A stretch of DNA of 12,196 nt from Opitutia bacterium. GTDB taxonomy: Bacteria; Verrucomicrobiota; Verrucomicrobiia; Opitutales; JANYDI01. The notes below the pieces were generated by a model, which was not told where the DNA came from, did not search any database, and was given only the letters and a program-made list of their open reading frames with translations. Location of the stretch: contig JANYDI010000031.1 of the NCBI GenBank assembly GCA_025363695.1, positions 1 to 12,196 on the forward strand, read 5' to 3'. Within the stretch, counting starts at the first letter, position 1, and each line of letters starts with the position of its first letter. Of this stretch, positions 6,702-12,196 are shown piece by piece. Made by a program: the position numbers and the translations under genes.

Positions 6702-6813
6702 GGTGTAAGGGGGGCTGTTCCGGCTTCAGACAAGGCATTTAAGGGCGTAGCGTGCTGCGGCACGTGAGCCCTTAAATAACGCCGTCTCAAGCCGAAACAG
6801 CCCCCCTTACACC
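6702..6813 (-). repeat. E2: hairpin element with gene-copied arms
   Basis: A 58-nt core (6729-6786) with the perfect 10-bp stem 6737-6746/6768-6777 (atttaagggc/gcccttaaat), topped by cgtgc(tgcg)gcacg. It lies between arms 6702-6726 and 6789-6813 that match as inverted copies at 24 of 25 positions. The right arm encodes the C-terminus GVRGAVSA of the minus-strand NHLP-like gene. The element sits between two convergent genes, as E1 does. The single arm mismatch is C/A on the plus strand, hence a G-U pair in the transcript of the minus-strand gene. Confidence 0.8.
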
Positions 6814-7197
6814 AGGGAAGATGAAGATCCAATAGTCAGCCTTCATCACGTGGGCGTAGACCTCTAGGTTGGGCTCCAGGGGCATACCCAAGGCCTCTTC
6901 GAGCAAAGGTTTCGGGTTTTTCAGGAAACGTTCCTTAAAGTCGGCGCTCTCCAGGCACTTCAATACCAATGATTTATAAATCGGATGCGTGTTGCTGGTT
7001 TTGAGCTCTGCGGCGCAATTGGGCTCTGGGATGACAATATGTATCGTATTGGGCGCATTTTGGATCAAGGTAATCTTGATATTTTCAGGCAAAGGGCAGC
7101 CTTTTTCGATGCACAAGGCGCTGGGGTTCTTCATAAAACGCTCCCGCAAAGGCAAGTTGCGCATGCATTCAAGAATCAATTCATTAATTGCGATCAT
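6787..7197 (-). CDS. Tandem NHLP-leader-like (nitrile hydratase alpha-like) protein
   Basis: A 136-residue protein made of two copies of one domain: residues 4-58 (LILECMRN...RERFMKNPSAL..., ending IHIVIPEP) and 74-129 (LVLKCLES...KERFLKNPKPL..., ending WIFIFPG). The pattern of FR/RF-xxx-NP, a G-x-xLP turn, alternating beta residues and a final P matches the NHLP leader family of RiPP precursors, derived from nitrile hydratase alpha subunit. This assignment is from memory. There is no obvious core peptide, GG cleavage site or adjacent maturase, so it may be a free-standing domain protein. The frame extends to a TTG at 7233. I chose the ATG at 7197, where the first repeat begins. No ribosome binding site is clear. 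The last eight residues come from the arm of E2. It is divergent from the STAS operon. Confidence 0.65.
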   Translation of the reverse strand: MIAINELILECMRNLPLRERFMKNPSALCIEKGCPLPENIKITLIQNAPNTIHIVIPEPNCAAELKTSNTHPIYKSLVLKCLESADFKERFLKNPKPLLEEALGMPLEPNLEVYAHVMKADYWIFIFPGVRGAVSA

Positions 7198-7325
7198 GGA
7201 ATCAAGACTAGCAGGCCATGGCAGCAATCGCAAGTTTTTTGAGTTTTTTATACAAAAAACAATTGCATCTCTACGCTAAAGGATGTAGTAGTGGATTGTG
7301 CCCAAAGTTTGGGTTTATCAAAGCA
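7198..7325. promoter_or_regulatory. Divergent intergenic control region
   Basis: This 128-nt gap between divergent starts must hold both promoters. An AT-rich segment near 7237-7262 contains tttttatacaaaaaac, giving possible -10 sequences on both strands (tatac on plus, tataaa on minus). A perfect dyad cccaaa-g-tttggg lies at 7301-7313, 12 nt before the STAS start codon, and could be an operator or a small leader hairpin. No clear Shine-Dalgarno sequence precedes either gene. The site assignments are guesses. Confidence 0.35.
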
Positions 7326-7670
7326 ATGGAAGTAAAGATCATTCAGCAAAAAACGGCAGGTTGCGTTATAGCGGTTAAGGGGCGCGTCGATGCCTCTAAT
7401 GTGAACGCCTTACACGAGGCGCTTGAGGAGCAAATTGAAAACGGGGTGCGCTATTTGCTTGTTGACCTGGAGCTTATGGAATACATCAGCAGTGCAGGGC
7501 TGAGGGTTCTTTTGCTTGTGGCTAAGGAAATGCAGTCCGCTGGGGCTTACATGGCTTTGTGTGGACTCAGGGAGGGGATTCGTCAAGTTTTCGAAATATC
7601 AGGGTTTTTTGCCCTTTTTAACACTTTTGCCTCGTTACAAGAGGGGCTTGATTTTTGTCATCGTGAGTAA
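7326..7670 (+). CDS. STAS-domain protein (SpoIIAA-like)
   Basis: A 114-residue single-domain protein with the pattern of anti-sigma factor antagonists: an N-terminal strand pair, GRVDASNVNALHEAL (19-33), the strand YLLVDLELMEYI, and the phosphorylation loop YISSAGLRVLL (53-63). Ser56 aligns with the Ser phosphorylated in SpoIIAA. Such proteins bind an anti-sigma factor or kinase, or, as in MlaB, form part of a membrane transport complex. Here it is the first gene of a tight operon with a membrane fusion protein and an RND pump. It may therefore be an adaptor or regulator of that pump, which is inference. The frame extends to 7218, but the conserved domain begins at the ATG at 7326. It overlaps the next gene by 8 nt. 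Confidence 0.85.
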   Translation: MEVKIIQQKTAGCVIAVKGRVDASNVNALHEALEEQIENGVRYLLVDLELMEYISSAGLRVLLLVAKEMQSAGAYMALCGLREGIRQVFEISGFFALFNTFASLQEGLDFCHRE

Positions 7671-8739
7671 AAACACATTATTTATTGGGCTTATTTTAGC
7701 CGCATCAACCCTTTGGATGCTTTCTGGGAGCTTTTGCAGCCGGCATGTTGCGGGGAACCTCAACAAAGCATCGGTACAGCATTTTGTTACCGTACAGGTA
7801 CAGCGCTCGAAGGCTGATGCGATCAGCAAAGAGCTGCGTTTCACGGGCCAGACCTTTCCCAGTTCGCGGGTTTCCTTGTTTGCTCAAACCTCGGGCCAAG
7901 TGATTTGCCTAGGAGCCGATAAGGGCGATGTGGTGAACGCAGGCGCTGTTATTGCTGTTTTAGATTTGAGAGATCGCAAGGAGCACATGACGGCCTTGGA
8001 GGCGACTTTGCAGCAAAAAAGAATAGAGTTTGAGGCGGCTAAGCAACTCTTGGACAAGGGCCTGCAGTCCGAAAGCCAATATGTTCAGGCCTTGTCCGCG
8101 CTTAGGACGATAGAGGCGCAGCTAAAACACGCCCAGCTGGAGCTGCAGGATACCCATATTTTAGCTCCCTTTAGCGGGATATTGGAGGACCGTCAGGTGG
8201 AGGTGGGAGATTACGTCCATGCGGGGACCACGCCTGTAGGCACCCTCATTGCTCTGGCCCCTTTGAAAGTGCGTGGTTATGTAACCGAGCGTCAAGTTGG
8301 GCTTTTAACGTCCGGGATGCTTTGTGCGCTTTACGGCCCCTTAGGGGAAACGTGGTCTGGGACGCTTTCCTATGTCTCTCGGGATGGCGAGTTGGCAAGC
8401 CGTACCTTTTTGGTTGAGGTGAGCTTGGAGAACACAGAAGGAAGCATCCCGGGTGGTATTACGGTAGATGCCCGTGTCGATACCCAGCAGGTGCAGGCCC
8501 ACAAGGTAAACGCTTCTTTGTTAAGCTTAAATAACGACGGCATTTTGGGCGTGAAAACGGTCGACGAGGATAGGCGTGTTTGCTTTTTTCCTGTCGACTG
8601 GGTGCGTGCAGAAGGGGAGCATATTTGGATCAAAGGCCTTCCTGAAACGACTCGAATTATTTGCGTAGGCCAGGGCTTTGTTGAGGAAGGAGATACGGTC
8701 ATCATTAAGGATGTGACTCCGGGAGACCCTGTTTCATGA
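7663..8739 (+). CDS. RND efflux membrane fusion protein (periplasmic adaptor)
   Basis: A 358-residue HlyD/AcrA-type periplasmic adaptor that should link the inner-membrane pump encoded next to an outer-membrane channel. It has an N-terminal membrane anchor (residues 5-21), a first half lipoyl/barrel-sandwich segment (SGQVICLGADKGDVVNAGAVI, about 77-97), a short alpha hairpin (about 103-163, rich in Gln, Glu and Ala), and the second lipoyl half (THILAPFSGILEDRQVEVGD, 164-183), followed by beta-barrel and membrane-proximal domains. A Cys at 25 does not fit a lipobox, because Phe precedes it. I place the start at the GTG at 7663, inside the STAS stop region; the open frame upstream to 7516 only shadows the STAS gene. 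The stop overlaps the RND start by ATGA. No outer-membrane channel gene is in the window. Confidence 0.88.
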   Translation: MSKNTLFIGLILAASTLWMLSGSFCSRHVAGNLNKASVQHFVTVQVQRSKADAISKELRFTGQTFPSSRVSLFAQTSGQVICLGADKGDVVNAGAVIAVLDLRDRKEHMTALEATLQQKRIEFEAAKQLLDKGLQSESQYVQALSALRTIEAQLKHAQLELQDTHILAPFSGILEDRQVEVGDYVHAGTTPVGTLIALAPLKVRGYVTERQVGLLTSGMLCALYGPLGETWSGTLSYVSRDGELASRTFLVEVSLENTEGSIPGGITVDARVDTQQVQAHKVNASLLSLNNDGILGVKTVDEDRRVCFFPVDWVRAEGEHIWIKGLPETTRIICVGQGFVEEGDTVIIKDVTPGDPVS

Positions 8740-11700
8740 GAGCGCTTTTTGAGCTGATTTTAAGCCGTAGCCGGGCCATTAACTTAATTTTGGTCTTTAT
8801 CCTTGTTGCCGGGATTTATGCTTATTGGGCGATGCCCAAGGAGTCCTCTCCCGATGTGCCCGTTCCGCTCATTTTCATAAGTGTTTCCTATAACGGGATC
8901 TCGCCCGAGGATGCTGAGCGCTTGCTCGTCATTCCTATGGAAAGGGAGCTGCGTTCCATCGACGGCATCAAGGACCTTAGAGCCAATGCTTTCGAGGGCT
9001 ATGCTACCGTTATTGTGGAGTTTCATGCGGGCTTCGACAATAAGAAGGCGCTCAACGATGTGCGTCAAGGCGTAGACGTTGCCAAGGCGAATTTGCCAAA
9101 AGGAACGCGTGAGCCCATCGTCAAGGAAATTAATTTCTCGATGTTTCCGGTCCTTGTGATCACGCTTTCGGGTCCGGTTCCCGAATCAGCCCTTGTACGG
9201 ATAGCTCGGAACCTCAGGCAAAAAGTAGAAGCCCTTCCGCAGGTTTTGGAAGCCACCGTCTCCGGCGATCGTGTTGAGGAAGTCCAAATAGTGATCAGCT
9301 CGGAAGCTATCGAGCAATACCATTTGAAGCAGGAAGAAATTTTTGAAAGCATCACCAATAACAATCAATTGGTTGCCGCTGGAGCCATCGACTTGGGTTC
9401 TGGTCGCATTACGCTAAAAATTCCTGGCGTTTTTAAGACGGCTCAGGAGCTGATGGACCTCCCCATCAAGACGCATGAGGGGCGTGTAATCACCGTTGGC
9501 GACATCGGCACCCTGGCCAATACCTACAAGGAAGCTTTGGGCTTTGCCCGCATCAATGGCCGTAGGGCCATTGCCTTAGAGGTCAAAAAACGTACGGGCC
9601 AAAACATTATTCAAACCATCGATGCCGTTCGTAAAATCGTAGAGGAAGAGCGTGCATTTTGGCCAAAATCAGTAGAAGTTGAGTATTTGAAGGACGAATC
9701 GAAGCACATCAAAGAGATGCTCTTGGAGCTTCAAAATAGCATGATTATCGCTGTTTTGCTCGTGATGGTCGTCATCATTGCCGCTATGGGCCTGCGCACG
9801 GCTGGGCTTGTAGGCGTATCCATTCCAGGTTCCTTTTTTGCTGGAATCCTTGCCCTGCACCTGTTTGGAGTAACGATCAATGTGGTCGTGCTGTTTGGAC
9901 TGATTATGTCGGTAGGGATGCTCGTAGATGGAGCCATTATTGTCACGGAGTTGGCAGATCGTAAAATGATCGATGGGCTCTCGCCCCAGCGTGCTTACAT
10001 AGAGGCTTCGGAGCGCATGTTTTGGCCGGTAGTATCCTCCATTATTACCCATATTGCAGCCTTTGTTCCCATGCTTTTTTGGCCAGGAATGGTCGGGCAG
10101 TTTATGAAGTATTTGCCCATTACCCTGATTGCGACCCTCTTGGCTTCGCTCGTGATGTCCCTGGTGTTTGTTCCCGTTTTGGGAGGCATTTTTGGAAAAC
10201 CGGGCGTGCATGACCCCGAATTACTAAAATCTTTGGGTGAATCCCATCACCTAGACCCTTCCCGTATGCACGGGATTACAGGGATTTATGTACGCTTTCT
10301 TGATAAACTCCTCAAGCACCCCGTAAGGACCTTTTTGGTTGCCATGGCCCTGATGATGGGGGTGAATGCCTTTTATTTTAAACATAACAATGGGGTACAG
10401 TTTTTCCCAAAAATTGAGCCTGAACAGGCCAATTTGTTGGTCCATATGCGTGGAGATGTTTCATTAAATCAAATCGACAAGCTGCTCCATCAAGTGGAGC
10501 TCAAGCTCTACGATATGCCTGAGTTTCGCTGCATTTATGCCGTTGGTTTCACGGATGCAGGCGGTAACTATGCTGAAGATGTAAAGGGTGTCATTCAGCT
10601 TGAGTTTATCGATTGGGACAAACGTCCCCAGGCTACGAAGATTTTAGAAGAGGTCTTGGAGCGCACCCAAGACATTTATGGGATTTTTGTAGAAGCCATC
10701 AAGGAGGAAGCTGGCCCCCCCGTCGGCAAGCCCATTGTGCTCAATGTTGCTTCCAGGCAGCCTGAATACCTCGATGCCGCTACCGATAGCGTCGTAAAAA
10801 AACTCAAAAGCATGTCCGGACTCAGGGCCATTGAGGATTCTCGGCCCAGCGATGGCATCGATTGGCAAATTCAGGTAGACCGTAAGGAAGCCGCACGCTA
10901 TGGTGCCAGCATCGCTGGGGTAGGGAATCTTATCCAACTTGCGGCCCTAGGGCTCAAAGTAGGCGAGTACCGTCCCAGTGATGCCGACGATGAGGTCGAT
11001 ATTTGTCTGCGGTTTCCCTATGCGCAACGCCATCTTGGGAGCCTGGAAGCTATGCGAATCCAAACCAGTAGTGGCCTCATTCCTATTCAAAATTTTGCCA
11101 AACGTGTCCCCGTGCGCAAGGTAGGTATCTTGCATCGCTATGACGAAAAACGTTTTATCGAGGTAAAAGCAGACGTGGAAGAAGGCGTCCTCACGCACAG
11201 CAAAATTGAAGAAATCAAACAGTGGCTCAAGCACGAAAGCAATTTAAACAAAAATGTAGAGGTGACCTTTCGGGGTGAAGATGAAGAACAAGAGGAAGCT
11301 AAAGCGTTTCTCATCAAAGCCTTCTTTGTAGCCGTAGCCATGATCACCATCATTTTGGTCATTCAGTTCAATAGCCTCTATCAGGCAGGACTTGTCCTTA
11401 CAGCTGTGGCCTTTTCCACCGTAGGCGTGCTCCTAGGCCTCCTGATTACGGGCCAACCCTTTGGTATCGTCATGAACGGAATCGGCGTGATTTCCTTGGC
11501 AGGGATCGTCGTCACCAACAACATCATCCTCATTGATACCTATAATAAATGTCGAGAAAAAGGCATGGAAATCATAGACGCCATCCTCCATACAGGCGCC
11601 CAGCGGCTACGGCCCGTCTTCCTCACGGCCTTTAGCACCGTTCTGGGCCTACTGCCCATGGTCTTCCAACTGGATGTCGACTTTGTCAATCGCCACCTCT

Positions 11701-11867
11701 CCCACGGCTCCCCCTCCACCCAATGGTGGGTCCAGCTCTCCATCTCCATTGCCTTCGGGGTAGCCTTCTCGACGCTGCTTACGCTGCTGCTCACGCCGGT
11801 GTTCTTGTTACTCGGCGAGCGGTTTTTTAAGTGGATAGGATGGAAGGGTGCTGGTGTTGAAAGTTAA
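8736..11867 (+). CDS. RND efflux transporter, inner-membrane pump
   Basis: A 1043-residue pump of the AcrB-like RND superfamily, of typical length, exporting unknown substrates by proton exchange. TM1 is at about 13-32. A large periplasmic loop (33-330) includes the porter-domain segment EVQIVISSEAIEQYHLKQEE. TM2-6 start at about 336, TM7 is near 530, a second loop covers about 550-860, and TM8-12 follow. In TM4 the motif is GMLVDGAIIVTEL: Asp398 matches AcrB Asp407, but the next Asp is Gly399. In TM10 the motif is GIVVTNNIILID: Asn928 sits where AcrB has Lys940. Both differences occur, from memory, in other HAE subfamilies that use related relays. It is the last gene of the STAS-MFP-RND operon. 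Coding-strand skew turns from G to C toward the 3' end. R8 begins at the stop codon. Confidence 0.93.
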   Translation: MRALFELILSRSRAINLILVFILVAGIYAYWAMPKESSPDVPVPLIFISVSYNGISPEDAERLLVIPMERELRSIDGIKDLRANAFEGYATVIVEFHAGFDNKKALNDVRQGVDVAKANLPKGTREPIVKEINFSMFPVLVITLSGPVPESALVRIARNLRQKVEALPQVLEATVSGDRVEEVQIVISSEAIEQYHLKQEEIFESITNNNQLVAAGAIDLGSGRITLKIPGVFKTAQELMDLPIKTHEGRVITVGDIGTLANTYKEALGFARINGRRAIALEVKKRTGQNIIQTIDAVRKIVEEERAFWPKSVEVEYLKDESKHIKEMLLELQNSMIIAVLLVMVVIIAAMGLRTAGLVGVSIPGSFFAGILALHLFGVTINVVVLFGLIMSVGMLVDGAIIVTELADRKMIDGLSPQRAYIEASERMFWPVVSSIITHIAAFVPMLFWPGMVGQFMKYLPITLIATLLASLVMSLVFVPVLGGIFGKPGVHDPELLKSLGESHHLDPSRMHGITGIYVRFLDKLLKHPVRTFLVAMALMMGVNAFYFKHNNGVQFFPKIEPEQANLLVHMRGDVSLNQIDKLLHQVELKLYDMPEFRCIYAVGFTDAGGNYAEDVKGVIQLEFIDWDKRPQATKILEEVLERTQDIYGIFVEAIKEEAGPPVGKPIVLNVASRQPEYLDAATDSVVKKLKSMSGLRAIEDSRPSDGIDWQIQVDRKEAARYGASIAGVGNLIQLAALGLKVGEYRPSDADDEVDICLRFPYAQRHLGSLEAMRIQTSSGLIPIQNFAKRVPVRKVGILHRYDEKRFIEVKADVEEGVLTHSKIEEIKQWLKHESNLNKNVEVTFRGEDEEQEEAKAFLIKAFFVAVAMITIILVIQFNSLYQAGLVLTAVAFSTVGVLLGLLITGQPFGIVMNGIGVISLAGIVVTNNIILIDTYNKCREKGMEIIDAILHTGAQRLRPVFLTAFSTVLGLLPMVFQLDVDFVNRHLSHGSPSTQWWVQLSISIAFGVAFSTLLTLLLTPVFLLLGERFFKWIGWKGAGVES

Positions 11868-12000
11868 AGGGCTAAGGGGCGCTGGCGCCCCTTAGGATCC
11901 CCTTTCCGATGGGCGATTTTCTAAAATGCTAACGCATTTTAGGAAAATCGCCCATCGGGAAGCATATACTAAGCCCCTCACAGATTCCTACGGAATCGAG
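11868..12000 (+). repeat. R8: three-stem-loop repeat, 3' subtype, after the RND gene
   Basis: It directly follows the RND stop. SL1 at 11874-11893 (aaggggcgctggcgcccctt), SL2 at 11906-11958 (ccgatgggcgattttcta... and complement), the spacer catatactaagcccctcaca, and SL3 at 11983-11997 (gattcctacggaatc). SL3 shows a paired change: gatt/aatc replaces the gatc/gatc ends of the other copies. Confidence 0.85.
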
Positions 12001-12078
12001 CTAGTGTAAATTTCTAGCAGGTCAATAGGGCTGGTGATCAAATACTAAGGCGTGTCCTCATTTTAAATTAACCTGCTC

Positions 12079-12129
12079 CTCTAGCCTTGAAAGTGACTTA
12101 AGTACTTGATTAACAACCCTTTAGCAATC
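12079..12129 (+). repeat. PAL end module B
   Basis: ctctagccttgaaagtgact, then taagt..ttgattaacaaccctt, repeated inverted at 4841-4890. The stretch 12001-12078 between R8 and this module holds only a short dyad (agcaggt 12016-12022, acctgct 12071-12077). Confidence 0.65.
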
Positions 12130-12196
12130 AAACCACAAAATGAGAGCCCTGAAGGGGCGAATGCTTGTCAGCCCAGGGCGTAAGCCCTGGGTTTTG
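12130..12196. repeat. PAL3: start of a third palindromic repeat, cut by window edge
   Basis: aaaccacaaaatgagagccc and tgaaggggcgaatgcttgtc match the outer arm of PAL1. The cccagggc-gtaa-gccctggg hairpin loop has changed (gtaa for ttta). The right part lies outside the window. Its left flank is module B, so it has the opposite orientation to PAL2. Confidence 0.8.

Noticed and set aside
7663..7740. Lipoprotein signal for the membrane fusion protein (Cys25)
   Set aside because: The residues before the Cys (SGSF) do not fit a lipobox; the hydrophobic stretch is better read as a membrane anchor.
9669..10211. A 180-codon minus-strand open frame inside the RND gene
   Set aside because: It is a shadow of a long, clearly homologous coding sequence and shows the odd His/Gly/Asn-rich composition of an antisense reading.

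Overview
The window is a compact chromosomal segment of a Gram-negative bacterium. It has housekeeping genes (peptide deformylase, guanylate kinase), a beta-CASP metallo-beta-lactamase, a CrtI-type FAD oxidoreductase and an RND efflux operon. Almost all the DNA between genes belongs to a few families of dyad-rich repeats. My best guess from protein flavour is Verrucomicrobiota, perhaps near Opitutales. Repeats built on cccaggg...ccctggg and agccctgaaggggcg occur, from memory, in Verrucomicrobiota, Planctomycetota and Bacteroidota. No marker gene settles the taxonomy, so this is inference.

Layout, left to right: palindromic repeat PAL1 and its end module A; R1; def (peptide deformylase); R2; hairpin element E1; a minus-strand beta-CASP gene converging on def; R3 and R4 head to head; a membrane protein overlapping gmk by ATGA; R5; module A, PAL2 and module B; R6; the FAD oxidoreductase, whose stop codon lies inside R7; E2; a minus-strand gene with two tandem NHLP-leader-like domains, converging on the oxidoreductase; divergent from it, the operon STAS protein, membrane fusion protein, RND pump; R8; module B and the start of PAL3. 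I saw no tRNA, rRNA, transposase or CRISPR.

Three things stand out. (1) Eight copies of a roughly 130-nt, three-stem-loop element (R) bracket the transcription units. In every copy stem-loop 1 is the gene-proximal one, and the stems keep pairing although their bases differ. Copies before genes and copies after genes form two subtypes, so def, orf-gmk and the FAD oxidoreductase each look like a cassette between inverted, end-specific elements. (2) Two copies of a 58-nt hairpin core (E) with three compensatory base-pair changes lie between convergent genes. Each is flanked by arms of about 25 nt that are an inverted copy of the last codons of the neighbouring gene, so the arms are gene-specific and of fixed length. 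(3) The coding strand is G-rich at the start of several transcription units and C-rich at the end.

Functionally, the STAS-MFP-RND operon looks like an efflux system with its own STAS regulator or adaptor, divergent from a possible RiPP-leader-like protein. The other genes appear independent of one another. Nothing could be searched or folded here: family assignments rest on motifs read by eye, and all counts were made by hand.
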